A DNA stretch of 64,000 nucleotides from Neocallimastix lanati (nom. inval.) (lineage: Eukaryota; Neocallimastigomycota; Neocallimastigomycetes; Neocallimastigales; Neocallimastigaceae). The notes beneath the pieces are model-generated. The model searched no databases and was not told where the DNA came from. It saw only the letters and a program-made list of their open reading frames with translations. The position numbers were made by a program, and so were the translations under genes. Positions 1 through 11,515 of the stretch are shown piece after piece; position 1 is the first letter of the stretch; every line of letters starts with the position of its first letter. Location: NCBI GenBank assembly GCA_016946835.1, contig JACVTC010000139.1, positions 89,501 to 153,500 of the forward strand. Reading direction: 5' to 3'.

Positions 1-323
1 TTTTTTTAATTTTTCCCTTATTTATATATATATATATATAATTTTTATTTATTAAATTAAAGTATGAATTTTTTTTTTATTGAATATATATTTATATTAT
101 TAAAATAAATAATTATAATTTTAATCTTAACTAATTTTATATTAATTATTAAAAAAAAAAAAAAAAACTATATTATTTTGGTTAATTTAATTTCTATATA
201 AAATAAAGATTTAATATATAATATATATATATATATATATATTTATAAAAACTTTTTACAAATATTATTATTATAAAACTTTCAACTTTTAAATATATAA
301 ATTCTTTAATTTTAAAATAAACG
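1..323. other. AT-rich intergenic leader of the first gene
   Basis: Almost pure A/T with T-runs, a TA dinucleotide run near 220-242 and A-runs. No gene is visible. It presumably holds the promoter and 5' UTR of the gene at 324, but no specific motif stands out. Confidence 0.5.
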
Positions 324-860
324 ATGAAATATCAAAACATTATATTACTTACTCTTTTATTAATAGGTTCATGCATAGTAAATGCGGTTCAAACTCCATC
401 AGGAAAGGAAATTCCAGAATCACTATTAAATTATCTAGATTGTCCTATTGGCGATGTTAAATGTAAAAATGATAAGAATAAAGATTGTATAAAACATTCT
501 AAGATATGCCGTAATGGAAACCCATTAATATTAGATGAATTACTTGAAAACAATGGAATTGATATAGGTGATATGACAGCTGAAGAATATTGTAATATTT
601 ATAATGAAGTTTGTGAAATGATTTTCAATTATGATTCACCAATTTCTGATGATGATGTTTATAATTTTGGAAAGTATTATACATGTGAAAGTGATGATCT
701 TATGTGCAAAATTAAAAAAACTTCTATATGTCGTACTGTATTAAAAAAATGTAATGGTGGTTTTCCAGAAGAAGATTGCAATAAGTTATCTTTAGTTTGC
801 AGTGGTATTAATGGTAATAATATGCCTTCTTTTATGAAAATTGAAGGAGGTAACGAATGA
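324..860 (+). CDS. small secreted protein with duplicated six-cysteine module
   Basis: A 178-residue protein that I do not recognise as a known family. Residues 1-22 form a typical signal peptide (KYQN, then a hydrophobic stretch ending VNA), so it is probably secreted. The mature part has 12 cysteines in two halves with the same spacing: C-x6-C-x7-C-x6-C, a spacer of 27 (first half) or 8 (second half) residues, then C-x6-C. Each half also carries a short F/Y-D/G-rich linker. The paralogue at 5255-5923 (minus strand) keeps every cysteine and every spacing, so the module is under structural constraint, probably as disulphides. There is no intron. The paralogue has a Lys-rich tail missing here; such a tail lies in the -1 frame just past this stop. 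Function is unknown; an extracellular or effector-like role is only a guess. Confidence 0.8.
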   Translation: MKYQNIILLTLLLIGSCIVNAVQTPSGKEIPESLLNYLDCPIGDVKCKNDKNKDCIKHSKICRNGNPLILDELLENNGIDIGDMTAEEYCNIYNEVCEMIFNYDSPISDDDVYNFGKYYTCESDDLMCKIKKTSICRTVLKKCNGGFPEEDCNKLSLVCSGINGNNMPSFMKIEGGNE

Positions 861-943
861 ACCAAAGAGAAAAAAAAGATGAACTAGAAATTATAAAAAA
901 AAAAAAAAAAAGAAATAAAAAAAGTAAATTATTACAAAGATAA
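857..943 (+). other. Lys-rich reading frame overlapping the stop of the upstream gene
   Basis: An ATG at 857-859 overlaps the TGA stop (858-860) of the Cys-module gene and opens a 28-codon frame, -1 relative to it, rich in lysine (IIKKKKK, KKSK) and ending at TAA 941-943. The paralogue at 5255-5923 ends in an in-frame Lys/Arg/Thr-rich tail, so this may be the lost tail of the first gene, displaced by a small indel. It could also be chance in A-rich DNA. Confidence 0.3.
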
Positions 944-1067
944 TAATAAAAAAAGTAAATATATATATATATTGACATATAATTTTAAGAAAGATAATTT
1001 AATAGAATAGTATAAATTAATATAAAATCCACTGTGTAAAATAATAAAAATTTATATGATAAATGAA

Positions 1068-1098
<31 letters not shown>

Positions 1099-1230
1099 TT
1101 TAATAACATATTATAATATAGAAATAAAATATTTTATTCGTACTAAATAAATATTATAAACTATATATATAAAATAAATAATTAATTTTTTTTTCTTTAT
1201 AAATAATTTAATTTTTAGTCATAAATATTA

Positions 1231-1310
<80 letters not shown>

Positions 1311-1412
1311 TTATTAATATTTTTTTTTTTTTTTTTTTTTAAATTATTGTTTTATTTTAATTTAATTTAATAGTTTTTTTTTTTTTTTTTTGTTTTGTTT
1401 TGTTTTGTTTTG

Positions 1413-1443
<31 letters not shown>

Positions 1444-1592
1444 TTTTGTTTTTTATTATGTTTTTGTTTTAATTTAATAGATATAATAAATTGAGCAAAT
1501 AATTAATATATTTTGTTTTATTTTACATTATTTACTTTTAAATTTTCATATTTACTTTGTTATAGTATTTATTATTATTATTTTTATTTATA

Positions 1593-1662
<70 letters not shown>

Positions 1663-1703
1663 GATTTTTCATTTCAATTTGATTTTTAATTAAATAATTT
1701 AAT
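944..1703. repeat. microsatellite-rich spacer (ATT)n, (GTTTT)n
   Basis: No gene is visible. The stretch holds ATT runs at about 1069-1096, 1219-1315 and 1597-1662, long T-runs and a GTTTT pentanucleotide run at about 1391-1432. It separates the first gene from the Hsp70 pseudogene. Confidence 0.75.
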
Positions 1704-3440
1704 ACATTTCTTCAACTGTTGGTCAGTTATTTCCATCATTACCTCAATTATTTATATATATTTTCATATTCATATTAATATCATTACCCATTCCAAATTG
1801 ATACATCTTAGTCATAATTAGATATGATATATTTTCAAAATCTTTTCTTCAATTTTCATATTCTTCCTTACCGGCTTCTTGATTATGATCAATCTATCTT
1901 CACTAATAAATTTTGAAGAAATTTTTTCATCTTGAAAAGTATTACGAAGTTGATAAGCATAACTTCCGAGTCAGTTCTTTGAAACTACTTTGAAGCTACT
2001 TTAGCATCCTCTTCTTTATACTTTTCAGCATCATTAACCATACAATTGATTTATTCCTTACATAGTCTTCCATTATTATTGGTAATAGTAATTTTATTAA
2101 AACCACCGGTTGCTTTATCTAATGCTGAAACATTCAAAATACCATTAACATCAATATCGAATGTAACTTCAATTTGAGGAACATCACGAGGAATAGGCGG
2201 AATTAAATTGAATCTTCCTAATAATTATTATCATGAGCTAATGAATGTTCTCTTTCATAAATTTGAATAGAAACACTTGTTTGATTATCAGAATTAGTAG
2301 TAATGATATTTGATTTCTTAGTTGGAATAGTGCTATTTTTTTATTAATATAGTCATTATTCCACTAGCGGTTTCAATACCTAAAAAAAAGAGGTGAAATA
2401 TCTGATAAAAGTAAATTTTGAGTTTATCGGATGCTTCTCCTGATAAAATAGAAATTTGAACGGCAGCACCATAAGCCAGCTTCATCTTCGTTTATTGACT
2501 TACTTTGCTTTTTTCCATTGAAATAAAATGAAAATAAACTCTGCATTTTTGGAATACAAGTAGATTCTCCTATTATACAATTTCATTAATACTTAATTTA
2601 TCTAATATTGAATCTTTAAAAACCTTTTTGACTGGCCCGATTACCTTTCTGAGTAAATCTGAATTAATTTCTATAATATAGAAATTATATAGAAATTAAT
2701 CGATTTCAATTGAAGTTTAAGTTGAAAAAGAAAGTATGCGTTAAGCTCATTCATATGCTGTTCTTAAAAACGCAATGATCTTAGATTAGTTGAGAGATCT
2801 TTCTTATACTTTCTTTTAAATACTTGAATGAAATTATTCACAAGACGATTATCAAAATCTTTACCACTTAAATGAGTATCACCAGCAATGACTTTAACTT
2901 CAGAAATAAGCAATAGCAGCAATTGCATCATTAATGATTTAAAGAACATTAAGACCAGAAATAAGACCAGCATCCTTTGTAGCTTGATGTTGATAATCAT
3001 TTAAATAAGAAGGAATAGCATTACTAATTTTAGCACTTAAATAACTATCAGCAGTATCTTTTATTTTTGTAAGGACCAAACTTGAAATTTCTTCAAGTGT
3101 GAAATCTTTAGTCTATCCTTTGAATTGAACTTGAATATATGGCTTTCTTGATTTTTCGATAACATTGAAAGGCAAATATTTCATATCAGATTGAACTTCT
3201 AAATCATTAAAATGACAATCGTTTAGACGTTTAGCATCAAAAACAATGTTTATTGAATTCATGAAGGCTTAATTCTTAGATGCATTACTGATTAAGTATT
3301 CTGAATCTGTGAAAGTTACATAAAAATGTATGGTATAATTACCTTGATCATTTGAAATGATTTCTAAATGATTATTTTGCCAAAAACATACATAAGAATA
3401 AATTGTACTTAAAAGTACCTATTGATGGGACTTTTGTCTT
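1704..3440 (-). pseudogene. decayed Hsp70 pseudogene
   Basis: Reading the minus strand from about 3430 down gives an Hsp70-like sequence broken by stops and frameshifts. The N-terminal ATPase start resembles TYSCVGVWQN (here [12 protein letters not shown]), followed by [17 protein letters not shown] and IPSYLND. The best-kept piece (3000-2764) contains [17 protein letters not shown] and FKRKYKKDL, matching the Hsp70 AGDTHLGGEDFDNRLV signature. The relic can be followed to PTVEEM at about 1721-1704, which corresponds to the cytosolic Hsp70 C-terminal PTVEEVD. The span is therefore nearly full length (about 1.7 kb) without introns, so it could be a retrocopy or a decayed intronless gene. Many in-frame stops make it non-functional. 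Confidence 0.85.
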
Positions 3441-5230
3441 TTAAAAATTTAAAAGTAATTTAAAAAAACATATATATATAATTAATCCCCAAATGGTGGT
3501 CATATATGAAGAACCAGATACCCGTAGCTTTGGTGTTGCAGGTCTAACTAACAAAATTATCAATAAAAAAAAATAAGTATTTTGAAAATGACTAATATTT
3601 TATTATTTTCTTATATATATTTAATTATTGTTATTTTATTATTTTATTTTATATTTAATGTTTTTATTTTATATTTAATCCTTTTTTATTTTTATCTTTT
3701 TGATAAAATAAATAAAAAGATTTGATAAATGAATTTATCAATAATAAATAATTTCTAGAAGTGCTTGTTTGAAATATAAAAGTACTCAAAAATAATTGTA
3801 TGAAATTTTAAATCTACTTTAATGAAAATAATATTTTATAAATATTATTTATATTTAATTTTAAAATATTTAATATTTATTATAAATTTAGAAATAAAAT
3901 ATAAACATTTCAAGTTTAAAAAATAAAAGTAATTAAAAAATATATTTTAGAAATAAATAATTAAAATAAAATATATTCCTCTCCAAGATATTAATTTATA
4001 AAAATTTAAATATTTTTGAAATTAAAATTTTCGTTTATCTGTAATGAAAGATCTAATAGATTTTAATTTAACAATAAATTGAATTGTTTTATATAATTAA
4101 ATATTTCATCTCATTCTTTGGTATCGAAACTACAGGAAAAAAAAAAAAAAAAAAAAAAAGGCTAAATTTTTAATAATGAAAAAAAAAAAAAAAAAAACTA
4201 ATATTTCAACTTAAAAATTTGAAATCTTTTCTATTTATTTTGATAATTAATCAAATGAGTATTTCTAATAAAATTTATGATGGAATTCGTTCACTGATAC
4301 GTGAATATAATTTATTATGAAAATTATGCTAATTAAGTTAAGAAAAAATTAATCATATGGCCATATAGCTAAATGATACCGATAAAATATAAAGAGGAAG
4401 ACGTTATACTGATTCTAATGATATTTTGTATGCTTCAATACTTAGTACAACTATCGACTGTTCTAGGGTAAATTAAGTAAGGAAAAAATTAACTAGTCAA
4501 ATGATACCGAAAAATATAAGGAAGGCTTTAAAGTAATCATTAAAGTAGCTTTATAAAAATGACTTATATTTATCAATTTCATAATGTTCTTCGAGATGAG
4601 AAAAATTGTTTAAAAATTACAAATGAAAATAAAAGTATATTAAATATAAATAATGATTTTACTAATAAATGAATAGAACATAATCAAGAAACTAATGAAT
4701 AAAGATATGAAAACCATAGAAAAGATTTAGAAAATATATTTAATACAATTATGATTAAATTATATAAATCAAGAATAATAATCTTATTAATAATATGAAT
4801 ATAGATAATGAAGTAATAATACAAATAATGAATGAACAGATGAAGAAATTGAAAGAAAAAATATAATGAAAACAACAAAATATAAATATTTAAAGAACTG
4901 CTTGAATAATAGAAGAAAAATAAAATAAATATTGAAAATATGAAAATATGCAAATATAAAGTATAATATAAAAATTCAAAATTAAATTAATTTACTTTAT
5001 TTATATATATATATTAATATACATAAATATTTATGAATTTTAAATATAATATTTTAATCATTATTTTTGATGATTATCACTATTACATTTTACATTATTG
5101 TTTAGCATTTTATATTTTATAATTTTATAATGTAATTACTATTTATATAATTTAATGGATAATAATAAATATTAAATAAAAAAATATAAATATATTTGTA
5201 TCAAGAATTTTTAAATGTATTTTTTAATAC
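3441..5230. other. AT-rich spacer with a possible decayed coding remnant
   Basis: No intact gene. At 4567-4770 on the plus strand one frame reads like protein (NVLRDEKNCLKITNENKS) but is cut by TGA and TAA; I cannot name it. Around 3490-3545 there is a short stretch of more balanced base composition with no identifiable homologue. A-runs occur at 4138-4160 and 4180-4197. Confidence 0.35.
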
Positions 5231-5254
5231 GACTCTTTAGAAGTTCTTTTAGTT

Positions 5255-5923
5255 TTATAAATCCTTTTTGTTTTTCTTTAATACAACTCTTTTAGAAGTT
5301 TTTTTAGTTTTATAAATCCTTTTTGTTGTTTTTCTTTTAGTGTCTACTTTTTTAACTTCATTTTTTATTGTTTTTTTTAATGCTTGTTTGTAGGATGAAG
5401 TATTATTAGTAGTTATATTTGTTATATTGCTATTACTATTAATTTTTTTGCATGTGTCTGATAATTTTATACAAGCATCTTTTGGATAATTTCCCCAACA
5501 TAATTTAAGAACTTCTCTACAACTATTACTTTTGCCATATTGACAAATAGAATCATCCTTTCCACAAGTCAAATATTGATCTAAATTGTAAATATAATCC
5601 TTTGTTAATGGAGGATCATAGTTCATAATCATTTTACAAACTTCTAAATGAATTTTACAATATTCATTTGGTGTGAAGTTTCCTTTTTTATGTCCATTTT
5701 TAGTTAGTAATTCATCTAATATATTTGGATTGCTTTGTTGACATATATTATAGTTTTCAGAACAAATACTATCTTGTCCATTTTTACAAATAACATCACC
5801 AATTGGACAAGTTAAATATTTCAATAGTGTGTTTGGAACCTCAATGCCTGATGGTGTAATGATTGCCGTAGAAAGTGCTGAAGTTAAACCCACAGTTAAT
5901 AAAATTAAATTTTTAAATCTCAT
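5255..5923 (-). CDS. secreted Cys-module paralogue with Lys-rich tail
   Basis: A 222-residue paralogue of the gene at 324-860. Residues 1-20 are a signal peptide (N-terminal MRFK, hydrophobic core LILLTVGLTSALS). The two six-cysteine halves have exactly the same spacing as the paralogue (x6, x7, x6, then 27 or 8, then x6), and the mature start TPSGIEVPNTLLKYL aligns with TPSGKEIPESLLNYL. Unlike its partner it continues into an Asn/Ser/Thr-rich linker with NxT/S sequons (NITNITTNNTS) and a basic Lys/Arg tail of about 50 residues. The tail contains a DNA-level tandem repeat that goes on past the stop to about 5225, so the C-terminus seems to vary in length through repeat slippage. Function is unknown. 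Confidence 0.8.
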   Translation of the reverse strand: MRFKNLILLTVGLTSALSTAIITPSGIEVPNTLLKYLTCPIGDVICKNGQDSICSENYNICQQSNPNILDELLTKNGHKKGNFTPNEYCKIHLEVCKMIMNYDPPLTKDYIYNLDQYLTCGKDDSICQYGKSNSCREVLKLCWGNYPKDACIKLSDTCKKINSNSNITNITTNNTSSYKQALKKTIKNEVKKVDTKRKTTKRIYKTKKTSKRVVLKKNKKDL

Positions 5924-6489
5924 TCTTCTTTTTTTTTTTTTTGGTTAAATTTTTTCGAAAATAATTTTTTGTATTAATTTAAAGAAATTATTAAGCAAAA
6001 AAAAAAAAAATAAAATAAAATAAAATAAAAAGGCATATTGAAAAATATGTATATATTTATATATTTTAATGAATTAACAATAAATATATTGGATAAATTT
6101 AATCAAAAATTTTATTAAATTTCATAATATTTGATGTAATTAATAAATACATAATATTTAATGTACTATAAATAAAATAAAATCTAAAAATATTTTATTT
6201 TTAATAATTATTATTTTATTTATTTATATTTTTATTATCCAATTTTTTATAATTAATTTACTTAATAAATTAAATAAAATTAAATAAAATAAAATAAAAT
6301 AAAAATAAAAATAAAAATAAAATATAATAAAATAAAATAAATTATCAATTAACAATCGATAAAACATAAAACAAATATTGATATTAATTATAAAAAAAAT
6401 AAGATATATTTTTCTTAATAATTATTATTATAATTAAAATATATAATTAAAACATAAATAATTAAAATAAATATTTTATTATATTAAAA
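5924..6489. other. AT-rich spacer
   Basis: Nothing gene-like seen. It holds A-runs, AAAAT pentanucleotide runs at about 6010-6030 and 6267-6340, and the presumed promoter of the minus-strand secreted-protein gene just above 5923. Confidence 0.5.
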
Positions 6490-6757
6490 TGTTAAAGTTT
6501 TATGGTAAAAATACTGTACATTATGATATAATTATAATTTTATGTAAAAATTAATGTAAATAAATTTTCTATATAATTAATGAAAAGATTTAAAATTAAA
6601 AATTCTGAGTTGAAAATAAATAAATAAAATATTAAATAAATAAATAAAATATTAAATAAATAAATAAAATATTAAATAAATAAATAAAATATTAAACTAA
6701 TAATAAATATTACTAAGTAGTGTCATATTGCCGTTGAGTGTGCTGGCCAATTTAACA
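6490..6757 (+). repeat. 5' LTR of copia element
   Basis: 268 bp, near-identical to 11516-11744 apart from two extra copies of a 20-bp A-rich unit (6619-6695 region) and a one-base indel. Starts TGTTAAA, ends TTTAACA. Confidence 0.93.
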
Positions 6758-6781
6758 GATTAAGAGTCTCAACACTCTAAC
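6758..6781 (+). promoter_or_regulatory. primer binding site, apparent half-tRNA-Lys(CUU)
   Basis: The 24 bases directly after the 5' LTR (GATTAAGAGTCTCAACACTC and on) are complementary to the stretch from the D-arm to the anticodon loop of eukaryotic tRNA-Lys(CUU), including TGAGACTCTTAATC with anticodon CTT as I remember that tRNA. Copia-type elements in flies are known to prime from an internal tRNA fragment, so the arrangement fits. The second copia element (63559-63580) keeps the same core. Confidence 0.65.
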
Positions 6782-6852
6782 GATACACTACAACAAAAAT
6801 TTTTCTTAACATTTAAATAATTTTTTTTATTAAATTCTTATATATAAAATTA

Positions 6853-7670
6853 ATGTTTTATAAAATGAGTAAAAGAAAAAACGTAGATAAGTCTATCGAA
6901 GAGAGCTCAAATTCATCGACTCCTACAGAAACCAAGGATAATGAATCTCCTACCGAAATTAAGGACAATGAATCTATCTCTTTCGAAGAATCTACCTCAA
7001 ACGACAAAAATATAATTATAAATAAATTTCATTATTTTGGAAACGTTAACAAATCTGTTTTTGAAATTAAAAATTTCAAACTTACTAAGGAAAACTTTTT
7101 ATCATGGTACAATCCCCTGAGAAGACATTTAATTGCCCTTGACTATGACACATATATAGATAAAAATATCAAAAGTACTGAAATGTCAAGGGAACAAATT
7201 AAGTCTGATAGTGCTGTACAAACAATAATTATTAACAGCCTTGATGAATCCTCAAAAATCTACTTAAAAGGGTGTAGAACTTCTTTCCAAATGATAGAAA
7301 GATTACAAAAACGTTTCTATCAATCAGGTCAAGCATTACTTAATGCTCTAAAACTAAAAATGGCTAATTTAAAAATTATTGATAACGATTATATACAATA
7401 TATAAATGAATTAAATAATTTATTTGACCAATATCAAAATGAAAGTGAAAAATTAAAAATAACAGCATTAGATGAAGAAACAAAATTACAATACTCTATA
7501 CATGAGTTATATAAAATCGGTATTAACTCACCACCTAGTATAATTTTAATACTTTTGATGAATTAGTGACTGAGTTATATAAAAGACACGATTTTTTCGA
7601 AAAAGCTAATATACTAAAATCTTCAAATAACAATATCAAAGAGGAAAGTGTTAATAATATTAATAAAAAA
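6853..7670 (+). pseudogene. copia gag, frameshifted
   Basis: Gag starts at ATG 6853 and stays open to 7566, but the copia-like continuation lies in the next frame from about 7548 (NTFDELVTELYKRHDFF), so there is a frameshift at 7541-7548. It then stops at TAA 7671. Motifs: an acidic Ser/Thr-rich N-terminus, the capsid-like region with FLSWYNPLRRHLIALDYD (typical copia gag W-x-x-R/L pattern) at about residues 75-100, and LNALKLKMANLKI. The zinc knuckle YYCHICKTKGYLTDYCKF lies past the stop, at about 7720-7775. Gag packages the element RNA into virus-like particles; this copy cannot make an intact one unless the stop is read through. Confidence 0.85.
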
Positions 7671-7673
7671 TAA

Positions 7674-9839
7674 GAAAATAATAAAATTTTTAATAAAACT
7701 AACATTAGAGAAAATAAAGAATATTATTGCCATATTTGCAAAACAAAAGGTTATTTAACAGACTATTGTAAATTTAACCTTCTGAATAAAGAAGAAACCA
7801 ATATTAAACAGAATCAATATAAAAATAAAAGATATTCAAATTCAAGAAATAATTATAAAAATAAATATCACACTAATATAGTAAGAAATGAAAATCGTGA
7901 TGAAGATAATGCAAAGACTATGGATATAAATATTAATGATGACGAAACATATATAAATTTTTTAGGAAACATTTCTGTCATCAATAATTGTAACAATATA
8001 AAAAACATTAATAACAAAAATTCAACTCATTGGATTATAGATAGTGGTACTGGTATCAACCTAACTAACAGTTATAAAAATTTAAAAAATATAAAGAATA
8101 TAAAGAATAAAAGTATTGTGTATCCAAATGGGAATCTAGACACTATTGAATATGTTGGCACCTACGAAGGAAATTTTAAAAATAATAAATTTACATTATC
8201 TGACGTATACTATGTGTCAAACATTAAAAATAATTTAATTTCAACACACTCGATTCTCAATAATGGATGCGAAATTATTATGGAAAAAATCAATAACAAA
8301 GATAGATTACAAATATTCAAAAATAATAAAATCATTGCAAATATTTATGCAGATGATAAAAATTTATTTTCATTTAATACTACTCCAACGAACAATATTA
8401 ATATAATCAATCAAATATCTGATATAGACACATCACTATGGCATGCCAGATTGGGACATTATAACAACAAGGATATTAAGAACTTTGTTATAGAACATGA
8501 TTACAATAATAATAATAAGGACTGTCACCAATGCAAAATCAGTAAATTAAAAAGAAAACTTTTTTATAATTCTCCAAACAATGCAGAAAAACCTTTAGAA
8601 CTCATACACACTGACGTAGTTGGAAAGCTTGAAACTTCATACAATGGATATAATTATTATGTTACTTTCCTTGATGATTTTTCAAGAAAATGTTGGGTTT
8701 ATTTAATTAAAAATAAAAGCGATGTTTATAATACATTTGTTAATTTTCACAAACTTATTACTAATTCAACTCCATATAAAATTATTAATTTGAAATCAGA
8801 TAATGGAACCGAATATATTAATCATAATCTTATTGAATATTTAAAGGCTAATGGAATAAACTTCATTCATTCTGTCCCTGGTTATCCACAACAAAATGGC
8901 CGTGCAGAACGCTTAAACCAAACTTTAAATTATTGTACAACTACTCTTCTAAATTCTGCTAAACTCTCTATAAAATTTTGGGATTCTGCTGTTTTGTGTG
9001 CCTCTTATTTATATGACATTAATCCTCACCAATGTATCCATAATAAAATACCTGATGAGGTCTTTTTCAATAAACCAATTGATATATCACATTTAAAGGT
9101 TTTTGGTTGTAAAGCATTTTTCTACAATAATCGCAAAACCAACAAATTTGATAATAATACTAAACCTGGTATATTCCTTGGTTACGCTAATGACTCTTTA
9201 GGATATAAAATTTTAGATATATCTACTAACTCCATTATCTCTGCAAGAGATGTCTATTTTATTGAAGACATGCCAGGTACAATTAATACTACCTTTTTCT
9301 GTGATAAATATATTGACTCAATTATTAATTTTCGTGATTTGTTAATTGAGGGGGAAAATCCTGATATAAATTCTAACTTTAACAAATTCAACTATAATCC
9401 TGATTCTAACAATGATAATAACATTCAAAATAAAAATTCAAATACTCAAAATAATAATTTAACTGAAAATATTTTACAATTAAAAAATCACTCAAATAAT
9501 AATAATAGTATAAATAAAAATAATAAAATAAATAATTATAACAATAGTATAAATGAAAATAATAAAATAAATATTAACAATAACATTGAAAATAATAAGA
9601 TGAATATAAATAATAATAGTAACGATAATAATAATAGTAATAATAATAACATTGTTGATTGTAAAAATAATTCTTATATTTATGAAAATGATGATTTGAA
9701 CAAGAATAAGAATAATAATATTGATAATAATAAAATTAGAAATTATGTTAATAATAACAATAACAATAATTTTAAAAGAAAAAGGAATATAAACAATGAA
9801 AATGATTATTCTAGTGATTCAGAAAATGAACCCCTTATA
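7674..9839 (+). pseudogene. copia pol, first part: zinc knuckle, protease, integrase
   Basis: One open frame, in frame with the reverse transcriptase part. It starts with the Cys-Cys-His-Cys knuckle, then an aspartic protease active site in WIIDSGTGINL (about 8032-8064). The integrase has an HHCC zinc finger (HARLGHYNNKDI and CHQCKISKLKRK, about 8440-8560) and a DDE core: D in HTDVVGK, D in LKSDNGTEYI, E in QQNGRAERLNQTL. A very Asn-rich linker of about 130 residues follows (9370-9800). TAA at 9840-9842 then interrupts the frame before the reverse transcriptase. The copy would need readthrough or is dead. Confidence 0.9.
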
Positions 9840-9842
9840 TAA

Positions 9843-11417
9843 AGAAAATTAGAATTAACAAACAACAATAAAAAACATAAAATTTTAAATATTAGTATAA
9901 ATGTACCATATACATATTCTCAAGCAGTTAACTCAAAAGATGCTGAAGAATGGAAAATTGCGATAAAAGAAGAACTTTCAAATCTTTATAACAATAAAGT
10001 TATGAAAATAGTTAATAATATTCCTAAAAATGCTCATATCATAGATACAAAATGGGTATTTACAAAAAAGGAAAACAATAAAAGAAAAGCGAGATTGGTT
10101 GCTCGTGGTTTTCAACAAGTTCCAGGTGAAGATTTCATAGAAACATATTCTCCAACAATTCAGGCTGATAGTCTTAGACTTACTGTAGCAATAGCTGCTA
10201 TAAATAATTGGAAATTAAGACAGATGGATATAAAAGCCGCTTACCTTAATGCAGAATTGGAAGAAAAAATTTATATTAAGATCCCTGAAGGAGATAAAAA
10301 TTATAAAGATAAAAATAAATTTTGGCTACTTAAGAAAGCACTTTATGGTTTAAAACAAGCTGGTAGGATGTGGTACAAAGAAATTTCAAATTTTCTTATC
10401 AGCATTGGGTATAAAAGATATCTAACAGATTATTGCCTTTTTGGCAAATATAATAAAAATAATAAATTAATAAGTTTACTAACTCTATATGTAGATGATA
10501 TTTTAATAACAGGTTATGACAAAGAAATTAACTACACTTGTGACTTCATTAAAAATAAATATAAAATTTCAAAAGATACAGAAGCTAACAAAATAATTGG
10601 AATTAATATTTATAAGACAAAAAATGGATATAAAATAAATCAAATTGATTATATTAATAAAATAATTAATAAATATAATATGAATAAAACAAAAGAAATT
10701 AAAACTCCATGTAGAAAAATAAGCTTAAAAGAACAAGAAAATTCATCACCAGTAAATGTAAAAGAATATAAATCATTACTAGGTGCATTATTATATATTG
10801 CAATTAAATCAAGACCTGATATAGCTTTTGCAGTAAATCAGGCATCCAGATTTTGTGAAAATCCTACTGAAGTTGATTACAAAGCTTTATTACAGATCTT
10901 ACAATACTTAAAAGGAACAAAAACAAAATCTATATATTATAACAGAAATAATAATTTTAGAGGTCATTCAGACTCAGATTTTGCTAACGATGAAAAAACT
11001 AGAAGATCAACTAGTGGATATATATTTATGTTAGGCGAGAGCCCAATCTCATGGAAATCCCAATTACAAAAAATAGTAACTTTATCAACCGCCGAAGCAG
11101 AATACGTAAGTTTAACTGAATGTGTTAAGCAAGGAATGTGGTTTAGAAATTTATTTAAAGAAATGATAAATAAAGATATAAAAATAAAAATTATGGTAGA
11201 TAATAAAGCATGTATTGCTATAGCTCAAGATACAAATTCCAAAGGTAGATGCAAACACATAGATACTCGATATAAATTCATCCAAGAAGATATTGTAAAC
11301 AATAAGATTGTATTAGAATATATAAATACTGAAGATATGTTAGCAGATCCATTAACAAAAAGTATTCCAGGTATTAAAATGACAAAATTCACAGACTTAA
11401 TTTTTAAAGAAAAATAA
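9843..11417 (+). pseudogene. copia pol, second part: reverse transcriptase and RNase H
   Basis: Continues the same frame after the TAA at 9840; the first internal ATG is at 10002. Reverse transcriptase motifs: DTKWVFTKKEN, RKARLVARGFQQ, the YSPT and WKLRQMDIKAAYLN block, LYGLKQAGRMWY, and the catalytic YVDD in LYVDDILITGYD. The C-terminal copia RNase H is present (GHSDSDFANDEKTRRSTSGY, then STAEAEYVSLTE and HIDTRYKFI), ending with the usual ADPLTK. This half looks undamaged, so the element probably lost function recently through the upstream stops. Confidence 0.92.
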
Positions 11418-11445
11418 AAAAAAAAAAAAAAAAAAAAATATTAAA

Positions 11446-11490
<45 letters not shown>

Positions 11491-11515
11491 ATAATAATGC
11501 GTAATGTAGGGGGAA

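Noticed and set aside
3488-3545. Short balanced-composition segment as an exon
   Set aside because: About 20 codons in either direction, no recognisable homologue or neighbouring exons.
4684-4953. 89-codon minus-strand frame rich in Phe/Tyr/Ile
   Set aside because: Low-complexity A/T translation; the plus strand shows a better, though decayed, coding trace.
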